Shown: one piece after another, positions 10,526 through 21,928 of the stretch
How the letters are laid out: every line of letters begins with the position of its first letter
Numbering within the stretch: the stretch's first letter is position 1
Origin: Mactromeris polynyma
Taxonomy: Eukaryota; Mollusca; Bivalvia; Venerida; Mactridae
Direction of reading: 5' to 3'
Assembly (NCBI GenBank): GCA_032209605.1
Contig: JASFXZ010000032.1
Coordinates: 8,867,722-8,931,721 of the forward strand
DNA: 64,000 nucleotides
The notes under the pieces: generated by a model
What the model was told of the DNA's origin: nothing
The model's database searches: none
What the model saw: the letters and a program-made list of their open reading frames with translations, nothing else
Made by a program: the position numbers and the translations under genes

Positions 10526-10978
10526 TATATAATACTCTATCACATAGCGTTATCTTTCATGATCCCAGAGAGAAATAAAATAAAACGTTCATTTGAAATT
10601 TGTTGTTATATTTTATATGGGATGATGTGTGAAAATATACAATAATTGTAATTTTAATTCATACACAAATCGGGAGAATATTGTCTGCGTTATGACAACA
10701 AGTTTTGCTGAACAATGCTCAGAATTCATTTTGGGTAATTATCAAACAATTCACATTAAGATATTGGTGGTCTAACACAGACCACGTGATTGTATGGACT
10801 AATGAATTATTATTAAGTTGGCGTTAGTTTGAAACCTGGTGTGTTTTTAAACGCACGTCAAATCTGACTGATGTTAACAATACACAGACAGACACTCACA
10901 TCAGACACGCTCAATGTGTCCACACCCTGCTTGTGTCTTCTTCATTCTCCTTCCTAAACTCCTACCCGATCAGGAACT
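10526..10978. other. Non-coding stretch
   Basis: AT-rich, no frame, repeat or RNA recognised. Confidence 0.4.
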
Positions 10979-11232
10979 GTGTTACTATATTTAGATTTTT
11001 AATTCGTGCTTCGTCAATCAAGACATATATTGGCATAGGTTATCAGCCTAGAAAGGCATATACTAGAATAAATTTTCACCGTTCAGAACTTTTTAATTGT
11101 CTAGTTTTTATTTAATCTGGTGGAAGATTAAAAAAAATCTACCAGATTTAGAAACCAGACTTCCCAATCTGAAATAAAGACAAATCTGGCTTCCAGTTCC
11201 AACGGGAATTAAAATTTCAAATATAGTAACAC
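10979..11232. repeat. Inverted repeat of 27 bp arms about 200 bp apart, with inner hairpin
   Basis: The arms at 10979-11005 and 11206-11232 match at about 24 of 27 positions in inverted orientation (GTGTTACTATATTT / AAATATAGTAACAC). A second short hairpin lies inside at about 11115-11150 (AATCTGGT...ACCAGATT around an A-run). It could be another non-autonomous element. Confidence 0.5.
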
Positions 11233-11374
11233 CCGTTCGGAAAGTCGCCCCCATTGTTCTAAGTCTAGATCTGTCCAGTGAAGGTGAAAAAGCAGCGCAT
11301 GTCAAGATGTAGAAGATTAACCGACTCCTTAGAAATATATGGTGTTTGGAACTACATTAAACATTTCACTTACA

Positions 11375-11560
11375 TCGAAACCTCAATATTACGACAAGTG
11401 TTGGTTAATATAGTCGGTCTAAATTGTGAGGTGGTCTGATTATAGAGTTAATATTTGGAAACAAGAGTTGCAAACTGGTACACGGAAGTAAGGTCTTATT
11501 AATAAGGCAGACTTTATTTTGAGGTGGTATTTAAGTGAAGTTATAAGTAATATTTCATTG
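11375..11560. mobile_element. Decayed relative of the 12.4-kb MITE
   Basis: Contains GGTCTTATTAATAAGGC and TTTAAGTGAAGTTAT, which match, in inverted orientation, the end of the element at 12418-12595. It is degenerate and only one end is clear. Confidence 0.4.
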
Positions 11561-12417
11561 TTTACATATTTTCTAATCGCTTATGCACTTTATAATTACA
11601 ACTTCCTGGTCGATAACCAAATGCTTACAATTTAGTGGTTGAATAAAATCATAAAGTATATAATATTACAAAACCTCTTGTCATTTAGTACAAGTTTAAA
11701 CTATATTGCTCCTCCACTTGACGTAATAAAAACCTTAAACTATGGTGTGTAACTTTTGCTTACACAACACAGTGACTTGCAATAAATTCAAGGCTGCGCT
11801 GGTGTATGAATGCGTTTAACATTATCATTAAAGTAGAAATAGCTTCGTTGCTGGACTAGACCTGTTGTTAAAAGGATAATTGTCAATTTATTATTTATGA
11901 ACGTAAGTCTTAGTTTTAACACAAACATTATTTTACATCGATGGTAAAACAGGTTAAATTAATTAACCTATATTATTGTTTCCTGTGTTGCTGTGTTAAA
12001 TTCGTATTTCTCATTGTATGTATTTTGACATATATTGTACTGTTCAGAGCTAAAAGCGATGTTTTTTTCCTCAAGAATATTTGTCTTGAGCGTAGATCAA
12101 CGCCGCTCGTATTTAGTTTTTCCAGTTTATTGATATAAAGCAGCGTATTGATTCCGGACGGCAATGTCTTATCTGTTAGAATAATGCGGAAGTATTTTAT
12201 TTACGGATTGTGATTTTGAAATTTTGACTTAGTTGTAGTTCAGAGTTAGGGCTATGTTGGCAAATGCCAAAACAATGAAGGTCAAGAGAACGCATTAAAC
12301 AAATGTCAAGGACATCTAATTCTTTGAGATGGAAAATAACCCTTGGCACTCGAAATGGTTATGTATAGCCATGTGGAACAAAGGCAATATTTTGTTTCTT
12401 CTCAAATCAGGGTAATG
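11561..12417. other. Non-coding stretch
   Basis: No supported gene. The short frame at 11941-12138 lacks any supporting signal. Confidence 0.4.
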
Positions 12418-12595
12418 CAGTAAAACTTCACTTAAAGGCCATCTCAATAATAAGACCACCTCAATAATAAGACCACCATTTTCAAGTCCATTTTCACTGT
12501 TTTGCTCTTTATTCAACCTCAATATTAAGACCACCTCAATAAGTAGACCAGTTGTCAAGGGTTCCAACGGTGATCCTATTATTGAGATTTTACTG
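12418..12595. mobile_element. 178-bp MITE-like element with CAGTAAAA termini
   Basis: It begins CAGTAAAACTTCACTTAAAG and ends with the inverted counterpart TTATTGAGATTTTACTG. Inside are repeated segments of AATAATAAGACCACC. The ends and length fit a non-autonomous Tc1/mariner- or pogo-like element, but I see no transposase and the family is inferred only from the style of its ends. Confidence 0.5.
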
Positions 12596-13098
12596 TATGT
12601 TAATGTATTATCGCGAGTATTTATCTGCTTTATTAATTGTTGAAGTACTATAAATAGAAAAAACAAAAAATGCGGAAGTTTAATTTCTATTGCTCAATTT
12701 GTTTTAAAGGTAACTTATTTAAGTCACCATGACCCCATGGGCTTCAAATTAAATAAAAACTCATCAAAATATGATTTAAGGAAAATATTTCACGCGTCGG
12801 TATTGATAAGATGACTTGCAACTATGCAAGACAAAATTGATTGCATGATTTTTGTTCTGTTTGTCAGATCAGACAAAGTTGTTTGGTGTTAACTTCATTG
12901 TTTTGTAAAGTATATTTTGGGAAACCTTTGACCCACAAATACTAATGAATGTGGAAAATAAAAGTTGTCCTTAAAAAAATTCGACTGATAAAAACACTGC
13001 GTCTCACATGTCGTTTAATGTTGTTGAATGTATAGAAAAATGTGTTTTAAACTACCCAAATGCAGAATCGACATTGCAACGCCAGCCGTTGAGACAAC
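12596..13098 (+). other. Upstream region of IAP-B
   Basis: AT-rich; no clear TATA box or upstream exon found. Sequence just before the start codon (GAGACAACATGA) has A at -3, a favourable initiation context. Confidence 0.35.
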
Positions 13099-13300
13099 AT
13101 GAATGATAATATAAATACGGCTGATACCAATGTGTTTGCGACTGACTGTAGCGCCCTAGATATGGAAGAAGGTTGTGCAAGACAAATGCGTCATCCGGAA
13201 TATGAAACATTGGGATCCAGACTTCAGACTTTTCGTAATTGGACAACAAGGACGGGTCAAACACCACAGAAATTGGCCGAAGCCGGCTTTTTCAGCACAA
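13099..13300 (+). CDS. IAP-B exon 1: N-terminus and first half of BIR
   Basis: 67 residues plus one base. It contains HPEYETLGSRLQTFRNW and KLAEAGFF. The donor is CACAA|GTAAGA, phase 1. The first ATG (13099) is followed by no earlier acceptor, so it may be the true start. Confidence 0.83.
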
Positions 13301-16300
13301 GTAAGAATATTTCGTAAATTTCGTTTCATTTCCCGGATTATTATATAGAGGCGTGATGATTATATAGAGGCGTGATGATTATATAGAGGTGTGATGATTA
13401 TATAGAGGCGTGATGATTATGTAGAGGCGTGAGGATTATATAGAGGCGTGATGATTATATAGAGGCGTGATGATTATATAGAGGCGTGATGATTATATAG
13501 AGGCGTGATGATAATATAGAGGCGTGATGATAATACAGAAGCGTGATGATTATATAGAGGCGTGGTGATTATATAGATGCGTGATGATTATATAGAAGCG
13601 TGATGATTATATAGAGGCGTGATGATTATATAGAGGCGTGATGATTATATAGATGCGTGATGATAATACAGAAGCGTGATGATTATATAGAGGCGTGATG
13701 ATTATATAGAGGCGTGATGATTATATAGAGGCGTGATGATTATATAGAGGCGTGGTGATTATATAGATGCGTGATGATTATATAGAAGCGTGATGATTAT
13801 ATAGAGGCGTGATGATTATATAGAGGCGTGATGATTATATAGAGGCGTGGTGATTATATAGATGCGTGATGATTATATAGAAGCGTGATGATTATATAGA
13901 GGCGTGATGATTATATAGAGGCGTGATGATTATATAGATGCGTGATGATAATACAGAAGCGTGATGATTATATAGAGGCGTGATGATTATATAGAGGCGT
14001 GATGATTATATAGAGGCGTGATGATTATATAGAGGCGTGATGATAATACAGAAGCGTGATGATTATAAAGAGGCGTGAAGATTACGTTCTTATTTTATAA
14101 GCCTTGTTTGTTAGATAGACTGTAGTATTGTATATATAGTTGATTTAAGAATACCATTACAGTCTACACTATATATGTTGGTTAATATTTTCCCAAACAA
14201 ATGTTTTCACTGGCTATCATCTCACCATTTGTTGACAACCCTTAAGTGTAAAAGACGGGCAATACCAATAACATTGCTTTTCTAAACAACGCGACAGTTT
14301 ATTTCATAAATGAATCAGATATATCCTCACAATGACATGAACTTTCAGGATAACTTGTGTGGGTATATCACCTAATACTACTTTATTGGAAATATATGTA
14401 TATGCTTTCAAAGAAGCTTTGCATCATTAAAGAATGACAAATGTATTCACCCAATATTTAGTACGTAGTATTTAGCTACACGATTTGAGTATAGAAGATT
14501 ATTTATGGTTACGTTGGTAAATGACCTAAACATGGAGAGTTGTTAAAACAGTGAATATGTTTATTTTTGTGGTGTATCATTAAAAGTGAAAAGTTTGGGA
14601 GGATTTTTGAAAAACCAAAGTTTGGGATTTGAAATGTTTATAAATCGGGAGAAAATGCTCGATTAATGTTCGGGGAAAATCAGACAGAATTATCATGGAA
14701 TGAAGTAGTAACCAAATTATAGAGAATGGTACTTATGTGTTTAAGACAGAGAGGACGAAGTTTGGTGCTTCTATTGCGACCTGAAACTGTGGAAATGGAC
14801 ACCAGATGATTTACCTTGGGATGAACACGTGAAACTAAACAACACGTGTACATTTGCTGTGCAAAGTCTCGGCCATGACAAGATTCAAGCAATCTTAAAC
14901 TCCCAGGGGACGAAGGTTGATTTCTCATTTCTATTCCATTTTCTAATTTCTTAGGTAATAATATCGCTTTGTGAATATAAATTGGTATTTTGTAGATCAA
15001 GTCTCTCGTAAGTCATATCATAGATTCAATATTGTAGATCAAGTCTCTCGTAAGTCATATCATAGATTCAATATTGTAGATCAATTCTCTCGTAAGTCAT
15101 ATCATAGATTCAATATTGTAGATCAATTCTCTCGTAAGTCATATCATAGATTCAATATTGTAGATCAATTCTCTCGTAAGTCATATCATAGATTCAATAT
15201 TGTAGATCAAGTCTCTCGTAAGTCATATCATAGATTCAATATTGTAGGTCAAGTCTCTCGTAAGTCATATCATAGATTCAATATTGTAGATCAAGTCTCT
15301 CGTAAGTCATATCATAGATTCAATATTGTAGATCAAGTCTCTCGTAAGTCATATCATAGATTCAATATTGTAGATCAAGTCTCTCGTAAGTCATATCATA
15401 GATTCAATATTGTAGATCAATTCTCTCGTAAGTCATATCATAGATTCAATATTGTAGATCAAGTCTCTCGTAAGTCATATCATAGATTCAATATTGTAGA
15501 TCAAGTCTCTCGTAAGTCATATCATAGATTCAATATTGTAGATCAAGTCTCTCGTAAGTCATATCATAGATTCAATATTGTAGATCAAGTCTCTCGTAAG
15601 TCATATCATAGATTCAATATTGTAGGTCAAGTCTCTCGTAAGTCATATCATAGATTCAATATTGTAGATCAAGTCTCTCGTAAGTCATATCATAGATTCA
15701 ATATTGTAGGTTAAGTCTCTCGTAAGTCATATCATAGATTCAATATTGTAGGTCAAGTCTCTCGTAAGTCATATCATAGATTCAATATTGTAGGTCAAGT
15801 CTCTCGTAAGTCATATCATAGATTCAATATTGTAGGTCAAGTCTCTCGTAAGTCATATCATAGATTCAATATTGTAGGTCAAGTCTCTCGTAAGTCATAT
15901 CATAGATTCAATATTGTAGGTCAAGTCTCTCGTAAGTCATATCATAGATTCAATATTGTAGGTCAAGTCTCTCGTAAGTCATATCATAGATTCAATATTG
16001 TAGATCAAGTCTCTCGTAAGTCATATCATAGATTCAATATTGTAGATCAAGTCTCTCGTAAGTCATATCATAGATTCAATATTGTAGATCAAGTCTCTCG
16101 TAAGTCATATCATAGATTCAATATTGTAGATCAAGTCTCTCGTAAGTCATATCATAGATTCAATATTGTAGATCAAGTCTCTCGTAAGTCATATCATAGA
16201 TTCAATATTGTAGGTCAAGTCTCTCGTAAGTCATATCATAGATTCAATATTGTAGGTCAAGTCTCTCGTAAGTCATATCATAGATTCAATATTGTAGATC

Positions 16301-18635
16301 AAGTCTCTCGTAAGTCATATCATAGATTCAATATTGTAGATCAAGTCTCTCGTAAGTCATATCATAGATTCAATATTGTAGATCAAGTCTCTCGTAAGTC
16401 ATATCATAGATTCAATATTGTAGATCAAGTCTCTCGTAAGTCATATCATAGATTCAATATTGTAGATCAAGTCTCTCGTAAGTCATATCATAGATTCAAT
16501 ATTGTAGATCAAGTCTCTCGTAAGTCATATCATAGATTCAATATTGTAGATCAAGTCTCTCGTAAGTCATATCATAGATTCAATATTGTAGATCAAGTCT
16601 CTCGTAAGTCATATCATAGATTCAATATTGTAGGTCAAGTCTCTCGTAAGTCATATCATAGATTCAATATTGTAGATCAAGTCTCTCGTAAGTCATATCA
16701 TAGATTCAATATTGTAGGTTAAGTCTCTCGTAAGTCATATCATAGATTCAATATTGTAGATCAAGTCTCTCGTAAGTCATATCATAGATTCAATATTGTA
16801 GATCAAGTCTCTCGTAAGTCATATCATAGATTCAATATTGTAGATCAAGTCTCTCGTAAGTCATATCATAGATTCAATATTGTAGATCAAGTCTCTCGTA
16901 AGTCATATCATAGATTCAATATTGTAGATCAAGTCTCTCGTAAGTCATATCATAGATTCAATATTGTAGATCAAGTCTCTCGTAAGTCATATCATAGATT
17001 CAATATTGTAGATCAAGTCTCTCGTAAGTCATATCATAGATTCAATATTGTAGATCAAGTCTCTCGTAAGTCATATCATAGATTCAATATTGTAGGTCAA
17101 GTCTCTCGTAAGTCATATCATAGATTCAATATTGTGTTTATCCCGTTCTTAGGTCATGAACATAAACATGTGTAGCAATGCGTACAGCAAGATAAAACCG
17201 AGATAGTGTTTTGTAAATGACATTCAAGCACATCAATGTGTAACACAGCAATTCAACGAATGTTGGATCATGTTTTTTGTTTCTATTCTAGGAAAAACAA
17301 GAGTCACATTCCAATTTAAAGAAAATGGGATATTCAACTGTTGATATTGACAATGCTTTGAAAAATGTACAAGCAGCTGGTATGAGCATAACATTTTATT
17401 TTGAATATGAGAACCTTAATTGGAATGTATATCTGTTGTCCATTTGAAAGATCGAATAACCATGTATAATTTAGCGAATATCGATATGTCTATGAAACGG
17501 GCCCAATGATCACTGCACTAAGATCAAATAGAGTATGATATCATGCAATGGAGTATGATTGCAAGAGTTACCGGACATTGATAATTATATGACAATGTTC
17601 AGATTTGGTGATATGATAGATTGGCTAGGTCTAAATGTGATGGAATACGTGTTAAACGCCAACAAAGTGGAATTAAAATGGGCGCCAATATGTTTAGTGC
17701 ATACAGTAAAGTATTTTGTAAATGGGGTATTCTATTCCTTCTCATTTTCTATCAAGATTTTGGCTACGAGTTTGGTAGACAACCTCAGATGTCACTCATA
17801 CTGAATGATCATGTGCGATGCCACCTTTTTATCCGTAGTGTAAACGACACAATTGCATTTTATTTGTATTCTCATAATGTAAAAATCATTCCTGTCGACA
17901 TATATTCCACCCTGTACTGTTTTGTAATACGATGGTCATTTAGCTGTCTTACTTCGATACTAATAATGTTGATATTTCATTGTGTTTGGACAGGGGCCCT
18001 CAGTGAAGATAAGATGAGGAAGGCAGCAGAAGATCTACGTAGAAACAAATATGGTGAATATACGATACTCATTAGTATAATACTTTTCCTTTAAATACAA
18101 TGCAAATATTGTTGGTGATATATTCTGATTAATATTAGCAGATATCATCAGAAAACAACGGTTCACAAATGTAGGCTTGTTCGAGTGTTGTCTGTATAGC
18201 ACGACCATGTGTACAGCCACATCCACACCAAACTGTCCATCACTAAATACCAATCTCACACTTGACTTGATTACTTCAACAAGTCTGTCGGCGTTGTCCT
18301 AAAATAGGCATCTTAATCGCTGTATCAATATTGTGGCGACATGTTGCAAAGAAATAACAAAAGAAAATACTCGATTCGATTTTGTTCATTAACCATTCGA
18401 GGAAAAACTCGTTGAGTCTCGCTGTCGTTCTTATGAGAATACTGCTTTGATTTCAGGTCCACCAGGTGAATCCAACATTGCGGGAACGTGCATTTCTTGT
18501 AACAATACAGAACATCAAGTTTTATTCCTACCTTGCAATCATACAGTCTTGTGTAACAGGTGTGCGGACAAAGTAGACACGTGTATTAAGTGTGATAGAG
18601 TCATTGCACAAAAGATTCAAGTATTTCGTAGTTAG
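13099..18635 (+). CDS. IAP-B: BIR-UBA-RING inhibitor-of-apoptosis protein, 232 aa, five exons
   Basis: The spliced model joins 13099-13300, 14746-14915, 17292-17379, 17994-18053 and 18457-18635 (699 nt; phases 1-0-1-1, identical to IAP-A). The BIR domain (about residues 31-105) has R-x-x-T-F-x-x-W, LAEAGFF and zinc ligands C75, C78, H95, C102 with perfect C-x2-C-x16-H-x6-C spacing. The UBA-like part reads NLKKMGY near 133. The RING (185-219) is a complete C3HC4 with PCNH at 199-202. The tail ends KIQVFRS. Expected role by family: cytosolic E3 ligase controlling caspases or immune signalling. It is a tandem paralogue of IAP-A, about 5 kb downstream in the same orientation. Introns 1 and 2 are inflated by minisatellites. 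Poly(A) signals follow at 18763. Confidence 0.88.
13338..14085. repeat. 19-bp minisatellite, about 39 copies, in IAP-B intron 1
   Basis: Units of 19 bp, consensus TGATGATTATATAGAGGCG, with recurring variants (GATGCG, GAAGCG, AATACAG). Variants recur in blocks, for example the GATGCG/GAAGCG pair at about 13575, 13765 and 13860, which points to duplications of several units at once. The array starts 37 bp after the exon 1 donor. Confidence 0.95.
14086..14745 (+). other. Remainder of IAP-B intron 1
   Basis: AT-rich, no additional exon or repeat recognised. It ends in TGTGTTTAAG, the acceptor of exon 2. Confidence 0.6.
14746..14915 (+). CDS. IAP-B exon 2: second half of BIR
   Basis: The first two bases complete Asn68. 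The exon reads REDEVWCFYCDLKLWKW and TPDDLPWDEHVKL, and supplies all four zinc ligands. It ends with phase 0 at AAG|GTTGAT, a rather weak donor. No long ORF covers it; it was found by homology to IAP-A exon 2. Confidence 0.85.
14995..17136. repeat. 42-bp minisatellite, about 51 copies, in IAP-B intron 2
   Basis: Units of 42 bp begin GATCAAGTCTCTCGTAAGTC and end CAATATTGTA. Variation is almost limited to GATC/GGTC/GGTT at the start and AAGTCTC/AATTCTC. Nearly every unit contains CTC|GTAAGTC, matching the core 5' splice consensus, and ATATTGTAG, a weak acceptor-like motif. The unit is 14 codons, so a 247-codon frame opens; it is not considered a gene. The array starts 80 bp after the exon 2 donor and ends about 155 bp before exon 3. 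Confidence 0.96.
17292..17379 (+). CDS. IAP-B exon 3: UBA-like region
   Basis: 88 bp, phase 0 in and 1 out, as in IAP-A. It reads EKQESHSNLKKMGYSTVDID then NALKNVQAA. The acceptor is TTCTATTCTAG and the donor CTG|GTATGA. Confidence 0.85.
17380..17993 (+). other. IAP-B intron 3
   Basis: 614-bp phase 1 intron. Open frames through it (17559-17804, 17621-18094) have no domain and are treated as chance. Confidence 0.65.
17994..18053 (+). CDS. IAP-B exon 4: linker/UBA end
   Basis: 60 bp reading ALSEDKMRKAAEDLRRNKY between TTTGGACAG and TATG|GTGAAT, phase 1 at both ends. Homologous to the 54-bp exon 4 of IAP-A. Confidence 0.8.
18054..18456 (+). other. IAP-B intron 4
   Basis: 403-bp phase 1 intron ending TTTGATTTCAG. 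No internal feature recognised. Confidence 0.7.
18457..18635 (+). CDS. IAP-B exon 5: C-terminal C3HC4 RING finger
   Basis: Reads PPGESNIAGTCISCNNTEHQ, then VLFLPCNHTVLCNRCADKVD, and on through CIKC. All eight zinc ligands are present (C185, C188, C200, H202, C206, C209, C216, C219). It ends VFRS and TAG. Confidence 0.9.
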
Positions 18636-18762
18636 TACCGTCTTGTGTGAATATTGTTGAGGAATTAATTCTGTATGTAATAACTGAATGCGATTTTTAT
18701 TTCACTTTATATGATCCACATTGCCTTTGTTTGTTTCAAAGCATTTTTTAATCTTGCGTGTA

Positions 18763-18768
18763 AATAAA
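18763..18768 (+). terminator. Poly(A) signal of IAP-B
   Basis: AATAAA 128 bp after the IAP-B stop, with further AATAAA-like overlap immediately downstream. Confidence 0.6.
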
Positions 18769-19093
18769 AAATAAAATTTGAAAACAATTGGAATCAAATC
18801 AAAATCCATTGAAATGCAACACGATACAACTTTACGATACAATATCTAATATTTGCACTTGTCACGGCACAAAATGAGTAATCAGATATCTGCTGAAAGG
18901 TAAGACATTTGACATTTGAAATGACATAACTTTAAAATGTACCGCTGTTGTTAAGACTAAATTTATTTAAAATAATGAATAGATTCTTTGTAAACAAAGT
19001 TATTTAGTTTGACAGCCAAGTAATTCGATTAAGACTGAAAATTCACAAATCTTAACTTCGCTTGACATAACTAAGTAGAAGAAAATTGAGAAA
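18769..19093. other. Non-coding stretch downstream of IAP-B
   Basis: AT-rich, nothing recognised. Confidence 0.4.
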
Positions 19094-19366
19094 CACGTGC
19101 AGGACGGTTCGTACACAGAAACACCAAAACACAGCATGATGCACGTGCGACTGTACACAGAAACACCAAAACACAGCATGATGCACGTGCAAGACTGTAC
19201 ACAGAAACACCAAAACACAGCATGATGCACGTGCAAGACTGTACACAGAAACACCAAAACACAGCATGATGCACGTGCAAGACTGTACACAGAAACACCA
19301 AAACACAGCATGATGCACGTGCCACTGTGAACAGAAACACCGCACAGAGAATGATGCACGTGCAGG
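19094..19366. repeat. 42-48-bp minisatellite, 6 copies, each with a CACGTG palindrome
   Basis: Units of 42-48 bp share ACAGAAACACCAAAACACAG and CATGATGCACGTGC. Every full unit contains CACGTG, mostly as GCACGTGC, a palindromic E-box. Minus-strand frames across it are repeat artefacts. Confidence 0.9.
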
Positions 19367-19949
19367 GACGAGAACAAAATACAATCCTAACTACATTACA
19401 CGAACCATCACGCTTGACAATAAAACTGAGAAACAATGAGAAAGGGTAAATAGAACAGGGTCTCCCAATACAGATACATATGTATAAGGTATAAGGTAGA
19501 GAATGTTGTATGTAGAACAACTTGGATTTACGGACTGGCAAGCAATTATACATGAAGAAACTTCGGAACACTACGGCCTCACAACCGTGGAGCAGTCCGT
19601 ATAGGATTGATTTGTTGTAGGGAAAGCCACAATCATGAGACAATATCTCCCCACAAAGATCCCACAGGTTTTTTATACTACCAGTCAAATATACTCGGTT
19701 ATGTTTAGATTTGTTTGAAATCAATTTCAATATATTGTATATTTATTTCATCGGACTTGTGTGTAGAAAACTAGATTTGATTAGAGGAAGGGGGGTGGGG
19801 GGGGGGGGCGTTCGTGGATGCGATCATATAATTTCCATATCCAGGAATCAAAATATCAATTCAGTTTTTCTCAGTAAGCCAGCAAGTTGTTGATGTTTTG
19901 ATGTGAAGATTTTAATCAGACTTATATTCGACATTACACTTGAATACAT
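19367..19949. other. Non-coding stretch with a G-run
   Basis: Contains a long G-rich homopolymer tract at about 19790-19808. No gene or RNA recognised. Confidence 0.4.
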
Positions 19950-20558
19950 CTTTACGGCGTCCACACTCCTCACACATGGTTCCAACCCATGGACACATAC
20001 TGACTTACATCTTCACGGCGTCCACACTCCTCACACATGGTTCCAACCCATGGACGCATACTGACTTACATCTTCACGGCGTCCACACTCCTCACACATG
20101 GTTCCAACCCATGGACGCATACTGACTTACATCTTCACGGCGTCCACACTCCTCACACATGGTTCCAACCCATGGACGCATACTGACTTACATCTTCACG
20201 GCGTCCACACTCCTCACACATGGTTCCAACCCATGGACGCATACTGACTTACATCTTCACGGCGTCCACACTCCTCACACATGGTTCCAACCCATGGACA
20301 CATACTGACTTACATCTTCACGGCGTCCACACTCCTCACACATGGTTCCAACCCATGGACACATACTGACTTACATCTTCACGGCGTCCACACTCCTCAC
20401 ACATGGTTCCAACCCATGGACACATACTGACTTACATCTTCACGGCGTCCACACTCTTCACACATGTTTACAACCCATGGACACATACTGACTTACATCT
20501 TCACGGCGTCCACACTCCTCACACATGGTTCCAACACATGGACACATACTGACTTACA
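19950..20558. repeat. 61-bp minisatellite, 10 copies
   Basis: Units of 61 bp contain CACGGCGTCCACACTCCTCA and CATGGTTCCAACCCATGGAC. Copies are nearly identical; the variants are GGACACATA/GGACGCATA and one diverged unit near 20455. Confidence 0.95.
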
Positions 20559-21928
20559 TTGAACACCACATAATGACCTAGAAGACTGCCGATGTTAACA
20601 ATTGTTAAAATGAAATATTCATTTATTTTTAATTGATCCCATTTGGTGAACAACGAGGAAGTGAATTCAACAATCTTGATTCAATGGAAGGGAGGTAAAT
20701 CTCGCATTATGTTTGTTTGCAAATACAGGTTTACGCCCCTTATAACTTGCGTTCCCATATCATTATTCGGTTTGTGTCCCTTTCTCTATATATATGTGTA
20801 ATAAAGCACAGAGAAATAAAATAATAACACTTTAATAGAATAATACATTCTTACTACAGGAAAATTTTATACTGTTGTTGAAGAGAGGTTGCTTAAATAG
20901 GGGCCGCTTTGGCCACAGAGAGGGCCGTTTTGGAGGCGTCGTCCTGCAATTCATTTTATAAGACAACACGGTTTTAATAGAAGGATAGAAGACATTTGTT
21001 TTCAATTTATAACCGCTTCGTTGCTTTCAACATTGCATGAAATGAAATTCACCATTTACTACACAATGCACGTGATTCTTGTGCCAAAAGTTGCAAATCC
21101 TCACTGTCACGTGATCAACCATCAACCAAGGTATTTTCATTGTGAACGTCGATAGAGTACTGTGTATAATACTAGAATGCCAAATTTTAACTCGGCATTA
21201 AAACGAATTTCTTAAATTTATATTTATTAGATGGACGTTTAGAAAATTTGTTCAGTGTACATATAACTGAAAACATTGGATGTATTAATGAATAAAATGA
21301 ATGGCGCAGAAATGCTGGACAATTGCGAACTGTTTTACATGGACTGTATACACACAAACTATTGGCGGACCTCGTTCACTCGATTTTATTGGGTCCGAAC
21401 TTTTATTTCGAATAATACATAGTTTCGAATAGACCATTTCAATTCAACGTGCATAAGAAGATACATCGGGACCTGATATTTAGTGATATACAGTGGCGAC
21501 ACGTGGCCTGTCTTTGTGAAACCAAGGAAAAGAAACACGCAGCTGAAAAAAGGTAATGCAAATATGTTTGTTATTTCTTTGAAAATCTTCAAACATAAAA
21601 CCAGTCTCATGAGATATAATTAACTTGTGTGTCTTACACATTGTCTCCGTTGTTTGTTCAATGGTAATTGGTACTTCATGTAGTTTGTTATAAACTTCCA
21701 ACCATCTTTACTCTCGGTTAAATGTTGACATTTATTCTACACACATAATGAACGGGTACGGAGCAGGTATACACTCATATAAATATTCTGTTCTTCGGGA
21801 TTGTTAGGTATTTCCGAGGTTACTCAGTCAAGTACAAATTAGTACATGTCGTTGCTTGATCATGTTTAACCATGAAGACCCATTTGGGAGACTAATGGTA
21901 AGCTTATAGTCGAGTTCTGAGTTTTACA
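20559..21928. other. Non-coding stretch
   Basis: About 1.4 kb without supported exons or structured repeats. Two minus-strand frames near 21386-21701 overlap each other and show no domain. Confidence 0.4.

Noticed and set aside
14971..15714. 247-codon frame with a 14-residue repeat
   Set aside because: Lies inside IAP-B intron 2 and consists wholly of 42-bp units.
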